Assembly (NCBI GenBank): GCA_028564705.1
Contig: JAPXFQ010002718.1
Coordinates: forward strand, 806,001-870,000
DNA from: Apricaphanius iberus
Lineage: Eukaryota > Chordata > Actinopteri > Cyprinodontiformes > Aphaniidae
Reading direction: 5' to 3'
Length of the DNA stretch: 64,000 nucleotides
The stretch's first letter is position 1. The number at the start of each line of letters is the position of its first letter. A program made the translations under genes and the position numbers. Below are positions 1 through 11,764 of this stretch, piece after piece. Under the pieces are notes generated by a model that saw only the letters and a list, made by a program, of their open reading frames with translations, made no database searches and was not told the DNA's origin.

Positions 1-115
1 CAACTTAAAAAAAAAAAGAAAAAAGAAAAAAAAAACAGGAAATCACAGTGTATTTTTTAAAGAAATGATTTGCTATAATGATGAAGGAAATGATTACTCG
101 GTCAAAAACAAAAGT

Positions 116-1245
116 TCACCTAAATACCTTGTAATGTAACCCTGTCTTGCAATGACAAAGGTCAAACGTCTCCTGTAGGTCTTCATCAGGTTCACAGAGA
201 CAGTAGCTGGTATTTTTGCCCATTCTTCTGTGCAGACCTTCTCTAGAACTGTGATGTTTTGGCGCTGTCACCAGACAAAACCCAACTCCACTTTCTCTAC
301 AGATTCTCAATTGGGCTGAAGTCTGGAGACTAGCTAGGCAACTTCAGAACCTTGAAATTATTTTTATGTAACCACTCCCTGATTGACAAGGCGATGTGTA
401 TGAGATCATTGTCAAGCTGGAAGATCCGGCTAAGTTTGATTTGCAATGCTCTCACTAATGGAAGTCCAAAATCACACATTTCATGGCCCCATTCATCCTT
501 TCCTTAATACAAATCAGTCCGCCTGTCACCTCTGCAGAAAAAAAGCACCAAAGCACAACATATCCAACCCCATGCTTCACACTGGGTATGGTGTTCTAGG
601 GATGCAACTCAGCATTCTTTCCCCTCTAAATACGGCAAGTGGCGTTTGTACCAAAAAGATTTATTTTGGTCTCATCTGACCATATGACATTCTCCTTGTC
701 CTCCTCTGGATCATCAAGAGGGTCTCTAGCAAATTTAGACGGGCCTGGACATGTACTGGCATAAGCAGGGGGACCTTTCAGAGGCAGCAGGATTTTAATC
801 CATGACCATGTAGTGTATTATTAACAGCAACCTTTGTTACTGTGGTCATTGTGCTTTTCAGCTCATTTACAAGTTCACCTCATGTAGTTTCCTCACCATC
901 CACCAGATCATGTGTATCCTTCGACGTGAGATCTTGCATGGCGCCCCGGGTCGAGGGAGATTATCGGTGATCTTTTATTTGTTCCAGTTTCTAATAATTC
1001 CTCCAACAGTTCATCTCTTCTCACAAAGCTTCTTGCCAATTTAGATGACCTCATCCCAGTCTTTCGCAGGTCTAGAATCTTGTCCTTGGTGTCCTTAGAC
1101 ACCTGTCTGGTCTTGGCCATGGTGGAGGTTGGAGTCTGACTGAAGGTGTGGACAGGTGAGTTCAAACAGTTGCCATTAATACAGGCAACAGGAGAAGGAT
1201 AGAAAAGCCTCTTAAAGGGACTATACATAGGTTTAATCACAAATA
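116..1245 (-). mobile_element. Tc1/mariner transposon relic, antisense
   Basis: The minus strand carries a decayed Tc1-like transposase. At its 5' end, from an ATG at 1120, the reading frame begins MAKTRQVSKDTKDKILDLRK, which resembles the N-terminal helix-turn-helix region of fish Tc1 transposases. It is then broken by frameshifts and stops. Further left, nucleotide stretches match the usual fish Tc1 coding text, read antisense: the region around 180-330 and the segment at 672-725 that includes 'tctcatctgaccatatgaca'. No intact ORF remains, so it is a pseudogene. I did not find clear terminal repeats. It lies in pkn1 intron sequence or beyond. Confidence 0.75.
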
Positions 1246-1889
1246 AATATATTGAAATAAAAAAATTAATTCTGGCATACATGCTCCAGGAATACTCTGG
1301 TCAATAGAATGAGTCCTGGGTACTCATTTATCAAACGTTCGTAGAAACTGTCCTATATTCTATACTACGAAGGAAATTTACAATGTTCGTACGAACAGTC
1401 GAAAGTCCAAATTTATGAAATGTGTGAGTCGTGTGCATGTTCCTATGTAATCATCTCTTGATAAGTCCCACATGTGTGTACCTAGGTGCTTGTGCATTTT
1501 TTGTCATTTGCATAACACCACGTCCTCCGACACTTGCATCAAATCCTTGTGTTTTTCCCAAAAATAATGGCCAAGAGAGCAAAGAAAGGAATGTCAGGGA
1601 CACCGAGATTGAGGCAAAAACATAGGCGGGGCAAAAAGGAATTCATGACGAACAGACTTTTAAAAAAATTGTCATTGTCATTGTCATTGTGGTGCATACT
1701 TGTGTGTGAGTTTTTGTGTCTGCTGCTGATGTTAAAAAATCTGAACTTCGGAATCAGTTCACGCCACTTTAACCAAACGGCAGCTTGGTGTAGTTCTACT
1801 ACACAGAAAATATTGTCACATAACCTGATTTTTACAGTATTTACAATTCATTACACATAAAATACTGTCTAAAATATTTAGACAGGAAA

Positions 1890-2400
1890 GCTCTAAATAG
1901 GTTTGTGGTTGGCTCTTAAAAGAGCTGTTGTGGGGAAGTCACAGGGACTTCTACTAGGCTGCAAAGGCACTGCTTCCTCTGCTGAGAAGTGAGCCATGAA
2001 CAGGTCCTCCAACCGGACAGCCTCTCTGTAGCAGTTGTTGGCCGCAATATTACCCAGGCCTGCAAATGGCTCCGCAGCAGGTCCACTTTTACGAACTGCA
2101 GAGAGATGGACAGCTACTCAGCAGGTGGAAATGAGCACCTGAAGTTTGATTCATGGCCGGCAATGCTTGGACGTGCGACAACAGCTTCTCAAATTGGGCG
2201 AGGGACAGACGGTGGTACTGCTGAAAGCGGTCGTCATCCAGATGCGGATCCTGGAGCAGGTGGTGAAACTCACCAAACTGCGCACGCTTATGGAGGACCT
2301 GGTTGATCTGAAATGGTATATTTTCACGTGTGTCCAATTCACTTTGGACGTGCGTCGAGCTATCTTCTAGCGTCCAACTGGGGAGGGTGCAACGTTAAAG
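1890..2400 (-). mobile_element. PIF/Harbinger-like transposase fragment
   Basis: On the minus strand, frames within 2089-2342 encode a peptide with FGEFHHLLQDPHLDDDRFQQ followed by YHRLSLAQFEKLLSHV. This parallels the peptide at 29852-30144 (FGEFNHLLQELRMDEVRFQQ, then YFRLSGAQFYDLL), the N-terminal part of Harbinger-type transposases (HARBI1 family). The reading is split between two frames, so at least one frameshift is present. Antisense sequence to about 1900 may be the rest of the same element. Terminal repeats were not identified. Confidence 0.6.
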
Positions 2401-2453
2401 TACAGGCCATTTACAATTTTTTCGTGCTAAATACTTATTTTCTGCAACATTAT

Positions 2454-2458
<5 letters not shown>

Positions 2459-2510
<52 letters not shown>
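2459..2510. repeat. (TA)n microsatellite
   Basis: An uninterrupted run of TA dinucleotides, about 26 units. Nearby ORFs that read IYIYIY are artefacts of this run. Confidence 0.95.
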
Positions 2511-2513
<3 letters not shown>

Positions 2514-2677
2514 TATATTCAATGTGATTTCCTGGATTCTTTTTACACTGACCGTGTCACAGTTGAAGTGTACCTATAAGGAAAATTAAGTAAAACAATT
2601 TGCACAACTAGTGGCTGCCAAACAAAAAATCAAAAAATAATTGAACTCTGGCTGTGCAGAATACCAAAAATATTCCA

Positions 2678-3995
2678 GTACCGAAATGTATGTCTGTCAT
2701 TTTGCCCATTGCAGTTTATTTGGATATCAGTGCGCCCCAGGGCAGCTGTGGCTACAATGTAGCTTGCCATCATCAGTGTGTGAATGGGTGCATGTAGTGT
2801 AAAGCGCTTTGGAGTCCGTAGGGACTGAGTAAAGCGCTATACAAATGCATTTATATACATTTACCATAAAAATGAAAATATGTGTTTTAGTTTAGTGGTG
2901 CTCTTGCCCCTTTAAGGTAAACATAGTGCTGGGATTAAGTCATATGACTAGATACAGTGATGGGACTTCATCCTGTCCAGTCTGTAACATTAAGGGAGCA
3001 GCGTTGCCAGTGTAGCACCTATGTGAATATATTTAGTGAGTGTTTAGACTCCTCTAGCAAATGTTTTTCAAAAAAGCCCATTTATGTTTATGGAGGTGAA
3101 CTGCTCAATACATCGCAATATTGATTTAGGGCTATATCGCCCAGCCCTAACTTGGACTGTGAGTTAGTACCTAGGATGACCAGCAGGGGTTGGCTCAGAC
3201 AAATAATAATAAAAAAAAATCACAAAATGCTGAGTAATGCTCTGCATCATGTAGTATGGCACCAGTGGTATGTAGCAAATGCAAGCATAGACCTTTGTCC
3301 TACATAGCAACTTTTTCCAGGAGCTAGAGGTGAACTCATTAAGATAATGAGTCAGGTCCAAAACACTTTGTGAAAGAACCCTGCTTTGAACGCCACCATA
3401 CATAATTTCCCATTATCCATGTAGTGGTTATCTTTGGGGTAAAACTAGCAGGAAGACGTGACTGGGGCTGAGTGAAACTGGTGATTTTAGCGTGCAGTCG
3501 TTTATTTTAGAAAGAAAATATTTTGCATTTTCATCGGAGCACAGGTAGGATCAGCCAGCAGCAGCATCAACCGGTTTATCAACATTCTGGACTCAGCCGG
3601 GTTTATATCTGCTCCAACTGAGCAGCACCTGAGCTGGCCAAGCTAGCATACTGGGCTGGGAATGCTCCGGGTCGACTGCAGTGCTGCTGCTGCATTAAAG
3701 CAGCAAGAATTATACACGCTGCACATTAGAGTCTCAAAGTATCCACTAACACTATAAAGCCAATACATTTGTCACTAGTCACTTTTTTGAAAAATAGTCG
3801 CTATAAATATAGAAACACAGTCGCTATGTTGGCAGTGCTTTTCCCCTTCTGGATGAGATGAAGTCACATGACTTTACAAAGTCACTTACAGTCATTTCTT
3901 AAAGGGGCATGAGTACCGCTAAAGTAAAACACTTCTTTCATTTTTAAATACCGTATTTACTGATACGGGCAAAATGACACATTGGTAACCATCAT
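2678..3995. mobile_element. DNA element with long inverted arms, interrupted by a SINE-like tail
   Basis: Two arms match in inverted orientation. The left arm (2678-2727 plus 2877-2960) contains 'gtcattttgccc', then 'tttagtggtgctcttgcccc' and 'aagtcatatgact'. The right arm (about 3840-3995) read in reverse contains 'gtcattttgcccgtatcag', 'ttagcggtactcatgcccc' and 'aagtcatgtgact'. The arms are diverged by roughly one base in six to eight. The left arm is split at 2728-2876 by another repeat. The core has no recognisable coding sequence. The sequence 'atatcgcccagccc' at 3134-3147 and 4027-4039 resembles ends of fish hAT-like elements, so further fragments may be nested here. Confidence 0.55.
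2728..2876 (+). repeat. SINE-like repeat, 3' part
   Basis: The sequence from 'cagtgcgccccagggcagct' to 'taccat' matches the 3' half of the repeat at 34325-34625, including 'agcagctgtggc', 'tgtagcttaccatca' and the 'aaagcgctatacaaatgcat' style ending. It interrupts the left arm of the surrounding inverted-repeat element. Confidence 0.65.
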
Positions 3996-4244
3996 ATATA
4001 TATATCGGTATCTTTCAATTTGCGGTATATCGCCCAGCCATCCTATTAAGCAAGTTAAAACTGATCAGAGCTCCATTGTAAGCCCCAAAACACTTTCAGA
4101 TCTGCTCATGATGCAACTGTGTTGTCCAGAGATCAGGGATTATGACCCATTTAAGGCTGTAATGCTGTGACACACAGACTATCAGAAGCAGGAAGCCAGA
4201 TTTCATGGATGGAGAAAACAAGAGGTTTGACTAGATTTTAATAA

Positions 4245-4248
<4 letters not shown>

Positions 4249-4300
<52 letters not shown>
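4249..4300. repeat. (TA)n microsatellite
   Basis: Long TA run directly preceding the solo LTR target site. The retroelement inserted at or next to it. Confidence 0.95.
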
Positions 4301-4306
<6 letters not shown>

Positions 4307-4307
4307 G

Positions 4308-5403
4308 TGTAGCGACTTCATTGATTCTTCAATGAGTTTGGATTTCACTCCAGACACACCTACTTTGGTGGTGGCCAATCATGTGGAAACCGATCATTGA
4401 TAGTGCCTGACACACATGAATGGAGGAGAGAGCCAACAGGTGACAGGTGACCAGAGCGCCTTTTTTTTGTTGAAGACGAAGTGCAGCGCAGCACGGAGCG
4501 ACAGGTGTGCGATTTGAGAGGTGAAGGGAAAAAGCGAATTTGACGAGCGTTTGAAGTGCTGAGCGTGGAGATCTGGGCCAGCAAGCTTGAGGAAGAAAGC
4601 GGAGGGCTTCTCCGTTGAGGGTGGAGCGCCAGGAGAGCCACATGAGTGGATGAAGCGGAAGCCGTCAAACTCGGTGGCATTACCTGACAGCAGCGCGACT
4701 CAGTTGGAGTGGGCGCGACCTTCCCTTTCACTTGGAATGGCCTCAGTGGGATCTCCATCACCCACAGTTCAGAGATAGCAGCACTTTCAACGTTGGCTCT
4801 ATGGCAGCGCATCATGAATGGATACAGCAAACGCTGATCGGCTCGGATGTGTTCCCCACGGCAGTGCGACTCTGTGGAAGGGGGCGCGCCTTCTATTCGT
4901 TTTGGAACCCTGGATCAACTGCTTTAAGTCGGGGTGCCGTGAGTCACCGAAACTGTTCCTACTTTATTCACTAATATTGTGGATAATAAACTAATACTAC
5001 AAACAATCTTGTGAGTTCAAGATTGATTCAACCTTTTCGTACCAAATAATCAATGAACGAGCGTCATTGACTCAATTTGATTTGGGAAATAATGACTCTG
5101 AGAAGCGCTGATTAACTGGATGAACTGAAATGATTTATTGTGAGGAACTGCTTCCTTTTTACTGGAACTGAACAACATAGCACTTTTGTACTGCATTCTT
5201 CCGTATTGCTTTTGTATTTTGAACTTGTGATTACTTGTGGTTGTGTTGAACAATCTTTGTGACTATGAATAAGATTGCGAGTGGTTTAAGCTTTAAGATA
5301 TTGTCAACCTAAAAAGGTCTTGTTAACTTAAAACGTAAAAAATTGTCAGACTTTGAGCTGACTGGCACCCCAGCACTAAAATAAAGTAAGCTGAACCGCT
5401 ACA
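4308..5403. mobile_element. Solo LTR of a retroelement
   Basis: The 1,096 bp unit begins TGTAGCG and ends CGCTACA, a perfect 7 bp terminal inverted repeat of the TG...CA type. It is flanked on both sides by ACAG (4304-4307 and 5404-5407), a 4 bp target-site duplication. Inside are a GC-rich part (about 4440-4920) and AATAAA-type signals near 4985 and 5378. No coding sequence or second LTR is present, so this is a solo LTR. The parent family (Gypsy-type or retrovirus-like) cannot be decided, although a 4 bp duplication fits several. Orientation is unproven. The position of the AATAAA signals downstream of the GC-rich part suggests the plus strand. Confidence 0.7.
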
Positions 5404-5410
5404 ACAGTAC

Positions 5411-5941
5411 AAACCAAAAGTTTGGACACCCCTTCTCATTCAGTGCGTTTTCTTTATTTTCATGACTATTTACATGTTAGATTCTCACTGAAGGCATCAA
5501 AACTATGAATGAAAACAAATGGAATTATGTAGTACTTTTACAAAAAAGTGTGAAATGACCTGGCCTCCAAAGTCACCGGACTTGAACCCAACCGAGATGA
5601 TTTGTGGTGAGCTGAACTGCAGAGTGAAGGCAAAACGGCCAACAAGTACTAAGCATCTCTGGGAACTCCTTTAAGACTGTTGGAAAAACATTTTGGGTGA
5701 CTACCTCTGGAAGCTCAAGAGAATGCAAAGCAGTACTCAGAGCAAAGGGTGGCTACTTTGAGGAATCTAAAATATAACACTTGTATTCAGTTATTTCACC
5801 CTTTTTGTTTAAGTACATACAGTAATTCCATAAATCATGTGTTCATTCATAGTTTTGATGCCGTTTATTGAAAAATCTACAATGTAGTCATGAAAATAAA
5901 GAAAACACATTGAATGAGAAGGTGTATCCAAACCTTTGGTC
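5411..5941 (+). mobile_element. Internally deleted Tc1-like element with long TIRs
   Basis: The left arm (5411-5555) and right arm (5789-5941) are inverted copies of about 145-150 bp. They share 'ttctcattcagtgcgttttc' / 'gaaaacacattgaatgagaa' and the 'catcaaaactatgaatga' block in both orientations. Between them, plus-strand codons read PPKSPDLNPTEM, the catalytic-domain tail typical of Tc1 transposases (SPDLNPIE-like), followed by a decayed C-terminus with stops. The element is therefore non-autonomous, with most of its transposase lost. Confidence 0.85.
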
Positions 5942-6355
5942 TGTATTGTGTATATAAAATCAGAACTGACCGAAAAGTTGTTTTTCTTATGAACAATTTT
6001 TGACTTTGTCACTCCTTTCAGAAACAATATCATATAATAGAATAATGTGTTTCGGGTATATCTGCGTAAAAAATCATTTAGGATTACAGGCGGTAAAAAA
6101 ATGCTTGGCCGGTAGATATTTTTCTTCTACCGGCCAAGTTGACCAGTGAGTCAAAAATTGTAATTCGGACCCTGATTCCAACCGGCTTATCTCTGATCTG
6201 ATTGGTTCAAGTAGGGCTAGAATATTGGAGACTGGGCAAGGAGACGTCTCCAATAGCTGAAGACTTTTAGTTGGTTTACACCTGTTGAATGACCCACTAA
6301 AAGGTGGGAGAAGTCTAGGAAGAAAAGCGATTCCTGTTGTGTCCCTGCTTTTTAC

Positions 6356-6656
6356 CTTTGTTGTCATCTTGGCCCTTGACAACAATGTGTGCATCCAGCT
6401 CCTGCAGCTGAGCCTGGAGGGTCTCCAGCTTGCGCTTAGAGCTGCGGAGCTGCGAGTCCACCTGCTGGCCTTTCCTCTTGTCCGTGATGGCCCTGCGCAG
6501 ATTCTCCGCGCCCTCCTTGATCTTCAGCTCCTTGCGGATCTCCCTGCGGATCCTCTCGCGGTGCTCGTCGAGGCGCTGCTGCACGCTGGAGTCCGAGAAG
6601 TCAGAGTTCTGGTCCAGGCCGAGCTGCTGCAGCACCGGCAGGCCATCTGGGTCGGT
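6356..6656 (-). CDS. pkn1: pkn1 exon 2: first HR1 domain of protein kinase N1
   Basis: This is an internal coding exon of a Rho/Rac effector serine/threonine kinase of the PKN (PRK) family, which acts in actin, endosome and stress signalling. The acceptor is a pyrimidine-rich tract ending CAG before 6656, and the donor is AAG|GTAAAA after 6356. The exon is 301 nt, entering in phase 0 and leaving in phase 1. It opens [16 protein letters not shown]. The block [20 protein letters not shown] followed by [12 protein letters not shown] is the diagnostic start of HR1a, the antiparallel coiled-coil that binds GTP-loaded Rho. The exon ends with [10 protein letters not shown], the second HR1a helix. 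The QLGL motif matches PKN1 better than PKN2 or PKN3. The remaining HR1 repeats, C2-like and kinase exons are not in the window, so the next intron exceeds 6.3 kb. Confidence 0.93.
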
Positions 6657-7483
6657 CTGGGTAGGGACAAACAGAGGGCAAGAAGATGTTGAAGCAAGAT
6701 TTATTTGAACAAACACTCTGCACGAGGGCAATTTTTCTATTTGAGAACAAAAATAAAAGCCAGTTAAATGGAGACGATCTCTAGCTGACAGCTGAGGGAG
6801 AGAGGAGGAGTCAGAAAGAATGCTAAAAATGCACACTTCTGACGAACTGAAACAGTGAGATGAAAGGAAGGAAAAACAGACATTCGGAGTGAGTCGTCAT
6901 CCTGTGAAACCTACAAAGCTGACACTTGGGGGCAGAATCAAAGCTGAGGTTGAAATGAACAGCATAAAGCGCCGAGTCAGCTCTCCTGCTAATCAAAATA
7001 AAAACGATCAGAGCAGATTAGAACAGCATTAATACAGAGCAGAATCAATTATTCACATGACCAAACTTGGTATTTTTCTACTGCCAACACGTAGAGTAAA
7101 ATAAAGATTTTCAATATTTGGTTGGTTCCTTCGTTAATATCTACAGCCAGGTAGCGTCATCAACACATCATGGCAACTCAGAAACTACTTCTTTATGTCA
7201 AAACAAGAATCTAATTCTTAGATCCAACACAGTGACCAAGGACCCAAGGCAAACGCAAACCTTACTTTACCAGAAGTCATCCTGACAGCACACGGACACT
7301 TGACGTGAGCAATAGCTTATCCTCTCACATCACACTCCTGGATTAAAATCATTTTTTTCCTATTACATCATTTCAACTCTGCCTCTTTTCATGTAAATCA
7401 AACTTATTGATTATCTGGGCTGTCCCAGCCAGCAGTCCCGTTAACCGAATATTTTCTGTATTTGACCAGGTTTTGTAGTAGGG

Positions 7484-9706
7484 CTGTGTATTGGCAATAA
7501 TCTGCCGTTATGGTACGTATCACGATGCAAAGGAGACGATACGATATATTGAGATACTATGAGTAAGACTATTTATTGTGATTTTTCAAAAGGGAATTTA
7601 ACTGTAGAAAAACTGCCCCAGCATTCTAAACTCAGCAACCTGTTTCATCCATAACACATCCAGTTTCATTACTAGATCTAGCTGATCTACTGGAATGAAG
7701 ATGGTGAAAACAGCCACCAACTAACAGTCATACTTTACAAAGAAAACTGTAATCTGTCATCATTTAATCGTTTTTGGTCATATCTTTTAGTTCCCCCATT
7801 CTGCCTACGGTCCCTAAGGGGTTAAAATTACTGATTAGTCGTTCCTTTTTCCCGGGGTATGTCTGCCTACATAGTGAAATTAGCACTCAGAAACAGGTTA
7901 TTTGGCAGTTCGGCATATGACGACACTTTTCTGCATATTACGTCTTGAGTTCCAGCCAACTACGCCCTTCCCCGAACTACACCCTGCAAGTCCCTCCCTC
8001 CACGGCGCAGAGAGCTACGGTAACAGGCACACAACAAACCGACATCATTGAGTCCAGACTGATCCCAACAGCACTTTACCTGGGTGTACAAAAGAGAACA
8101 TAAATCTTTTGTCCTCCTCACTTCTGAGCCACTGAAAAGCTTGTGGATATATTTCATTTATGCAGGGAATGTGCCAGACCAACTGTGGTAGTTTGAGGCA
8201 AACATTTCTAGGACGACTGTTTTTCCAACTTGGGACAATACAGCAGTGGATTCGCAGATCGTCTTAAACTTCTACCAGGATCAATACCAACTCTCCGTGA
8301 ACCAGCAAATATCCCTGTACAAGTAAGCATATTTCCTCAATAATGTCCTTCAACTGTTAGTACACATTGTGGCATTGTTTGAGTTGTTCGATTTTCAATT
8401 AGCTTCATAGCTAACATTCAGAATTACCTTCACAGCTAATACCCCAGTTTGTTTATGTAGCATTGGTGCTAGTATGCTTTTATTTGGGGGAAAAAAGATT
8501 ATATATTATAGTTGAACATTTGAAATATCGTTAGAGACTCATTGACCACAGAAGCGCATAGCCTAGGCCCTGCCCTCCGAAACCCGGTTGTTCTGTGCTA
8601 ATGCTCACAGAATGGCTACCTCGTCACACCTGCAAATCTACAACAAGGCTGAATTACGGCAAGCGATTCTTTGATATAGTATTAAGCAATGTAGAGTGTG
8701 GCCTAAAAGGGCCCAAACGTTGGGGGGAATTTCATGCCAGTTCTACTTTAATTCACTTATGTCTGAGTAATCCTCCAGCATTCTGCTCCCTGAGCAGCTG
8801 CCCCTCCCTCTCCTTTAAAACAACTGAGTGCTCAACTAGTGACATCACTAGTTGAAAGTTGAGTGCTAGAGGTGTCTGCACGGCCCCTGCAGGCAGAGCG
8901 GCTTACCTGTGATAGAGTCCTAAAGAACAACTGCTGGATCACAGACAAAGATGCCTGGTGGACAGAGAAATAAGTGGCCACATGCTAATGCTAACGTGGG
9001 TTAGCCTTTTATCAAGCTGCTAATGTTATCTTATAACAGCATTATGTGGTTATTAATTATCTGTAGCATCTCAGAATGTTTAGTAAATGGGTGCAAACAA
9101 CACCTACGGCTTTTTTATATACTGGGCTGGAAAGATTTGCTTAGTGGATGAGGCTGTGTTGTTTTCGGCTCTCTCTAAAGCCTGGAGATTTAGCAAATGA
9201 GATAGGCTTTATTGACTCCGGTTTTTACACACACAAAAAAAATCAAATAAACCAAACGTCTGAGCCCTTAATATAACAGAGTTTCATTGTGGTGCTTCTT
9301 GATTTTCAATTTCTTGTGAGAATATTGTTTGTGATGAAGCTTAGCACTGTTTGTTTCATCGTGATCTGCTCCCGGCTCTGAAGCAGCAGAGCAGGGGAGC
9401 GTAGCGTAGGGGTGCAGTAGCCAGGTTTATAGAGAAACAAGCCGTTTCACTTCGTGATCTAACATTAACTACAGGATACATGGTAAATTTCAGAACAAAT
9501 TAATACTGTATAACACCAAGGGTAACATTTTATGATATATATGTCTATCCCAGAAGTTGAAAGCTGTAAAATAGCATGATATAGCCCCTTTAAGTTCCTT
9601 TCAAAAAAAAAAAAAAAAAGATACTTTTTTTCCCGAATATCGAAACAATATCCTGACATAAAATATTGCGATATATTGCCGTATTGATGTTTTCTTACAT
9701 CCCTAA
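7484..9706. mobile_element. Probable composite of hAT-like element fragments
   Basis: The left part near 7484 ('tagggctgtgtattggcaat' and following AT-rich 'acgatacgatatattgagat') and the right part near 9660-9706 ('gcgatatattgccgtattga ... acatcccta') resemble inverted ends of the 'tagggctg' type seen in fish hAT-like elements. The match between the two ends is loose. The interior contains what look like other inserted repeats (for example 'tagccccttt' at 9582) and no intact transposase. This could be several unrelated fragments. Confidence 0.3.
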
Positions 9707-10269
9707 TTAAATGGTAACTGAAAAACCTGAAAACTCATCATTTTGATGGAATAACATTTGAACCCTTGACCACTTGGTGCAGATTTGCAGACATTTTCAA
9801 CTTTACGCATGGTTTGCATGTACATAAAAAATAAAAAAAGATTCCTATGAGAGCATCTGAGCATCATCTCAGACATGTAAACTGTACTCAGTGCATCTCA
9901 CTAACCGGGAGCAATTATTATTTAATGAGAAACTAAACTATCTAATGGATAAATTGACCAGGTACCAGTAGATTTTGAAAGAAGATTTTGAAAGCTTTAA
10001 AATGTTCCATGATGTCGTTTCTCTGCGCTGGCTGTCAGACCCCAAGCTCCTCCTTTGAAGATCTCCAAGCTTCCACTTACAGATTATTATTTCCCCCTGG
10101 TTCCTCTGTCAGTCTCATTCTATCCTCATTATTTAAGCAGCTCATTTCCTGTCATAACTAGCTGGATTATCTGTCTAAATTCCTTTAGTACTGTTCACCT
10201 TTTTTTCCCCGTAGTAGCCTCGGTGTAAATGAGACAAATAAAGAACTATTCAAATCCACACTATTCTCC

Positions 10270-10485
10270 ACAACTGGGTCCTAACCTGCCTGGTTTTGTG
10301 ACACATGGAGCCAGTGTAAGGACGTTAAAACTGGGGTGATGTGCTATACTTTCCTGGTTCTAGTGAGGACGCGAGCGGCAGAGTTCTGGATCAGTTGCAG
10401 CTGTCTGATTGACTTTTTAGGAGGACCTGTGAGGACGCTTTTGTAGTAATCAATCTGGCTAAAGATCAACGCATTTGATGACAGG
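10270..10485 (-). mobile_element. L2-like LINE fragment (end of reverse transcriptase ORF)
   Basis: The minus strand encodes KSIRQLQLIQNSAARVLTRT and then HITPVL, with LHW a few residues on. This is the conserved tail of the second ORF in fish L2/CR1-like LINEs. Stops and a short length show it is a dead 5'-truncated fragment. It is homologous to the fragment near 45540-45660. Confidence 0.7.
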
Positions 10486-10668
10486 GTTTTTTTAGCTCTT
10501 TTTTGGAACATTAGGAAATGTTCTTAGGAGGATAGAAGGCTGACATTGTACAGTAACTGTCTTTATGTCTCTGGAGGTTTGTGTAAAATTACCAAATGAA
10601 AAAAAATTAGGCAGCATTAAAAAATTGTCATATGCTTGGTTTATTCCAGATAAGAATACATTAAATAA

Positions 10669-11025
10669 TATGGGCTGCATGGTGGAGCAGTGGTTAGCAC
10701 TGTTGCCTTGCAGAAAGAAGTTTGTGGGTTCGTATCCCGGCCCAGGTCTTTCTGCATGGAGTTTCTCACTGTGCATGCGTGGGTTCCCTCTGGGTACTCC
10801 GGCTTCTCCCATGGTCCAAAAACATGACTGTCAGGTTATTTGAACAATCGAAATTGTCCTTAGGTGTGTGTGCGTGCATGTTTGTTTGTCCTGTCTGTTT
10901 TATGTGACCCTACGATGGACTGGTGACCTGTCCAGGGTGTACCATGCCTGTTGACAGCTGGAGATAGGCACCATCCTGCGACCCCTTGAGGATTAAGCGG
11001 TTTAGAAAATAGATGGATGGATAAA
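10669..11025 (+). repeat. SINE-like dispersed repeat, near full length
   Basis: It begins 'gggctgcatggtggagcagt', contains 'gtgggttcgtatcccggccc', which resembles a tRNA box B motif, and proceeds through 'cgtgggttccctctgggtac' and 'ccaaaaacatgac'. It ends with 'ggattaagcggttt' and an 'atggatgga' tail. This is a very common fish genomic repeat. The tRNA-like reading is by eye only. Short ORFs across it are not genes. Confidence 0.75.
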
Positions 11026-11764
11026 TAACACAATTAATGTTTTTTGAGATGAGCGGGGGATTCATTTGAAAAAGTAACTATGTTGTTTTTGTCTCTGCAG
11101 TACTTTCAACCTGCTGATTTTGGCTTTCATGGCAGAAAATCTTGTTGCTTTTGTGAGGATTTTCCTCATTGTTATCATACAGTGATAATTACATACCGCT
11201 CCACACCAAGTAGGAACTGTATATCTTTCTCATCATACAGACACCCTTAAAAATAAATAAATAAATAAATAAAAAAAACTGGGAGATCAACTCTCATCCA
11301 CTGCTGTTACAGCACATAGGCCTCAGCTGATATGTCTCAAACACATATTCGGACATTGTCCCACTGTCCCCGCCCCTTGGTTACAGAACACTGACAGGGA
11401 GCACAGAGCTTTTCACCATGCAGCCAGCCTTCCAGCTTAGTGGATCTGATTACAGCTCCTCAGGCTCTCTGTGACCATCCAGCTACAAGCGGGCCGAAGC
11501 CACGGCTCTCTGCTCATTAAAGCCGTAATCCACCCGCTTGCACAATGCACTACAGCAGTCAGGCACAGCAGTTGGTGCAGCCCGCATCAACCACAAAGTG
11601 CTTACGGGGTTTTTAACCGTAGCTTTAATGCACAACTCAAAGACACGCAACTTGGTAGGTTTCACATTCTGGCAGTGGATAGGGATTATCAGAGAAGAGG
11701 GATACTGCTGCAGACATGTGTTGTTTTCCAAAAGAGCAGTTTGAGAAAAACAGCCCGTTTACGG

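Noticed and set aside
2313..2579. 88-codon ORF with an (IY)n run
   Set aside because: Created by the TA microsatellite.
4360..4830. 156-codon minus-strand ORF and smaller plus-strand ORFs
   Set aside because: They fall wholly within the solo LTR, which is non-coding.
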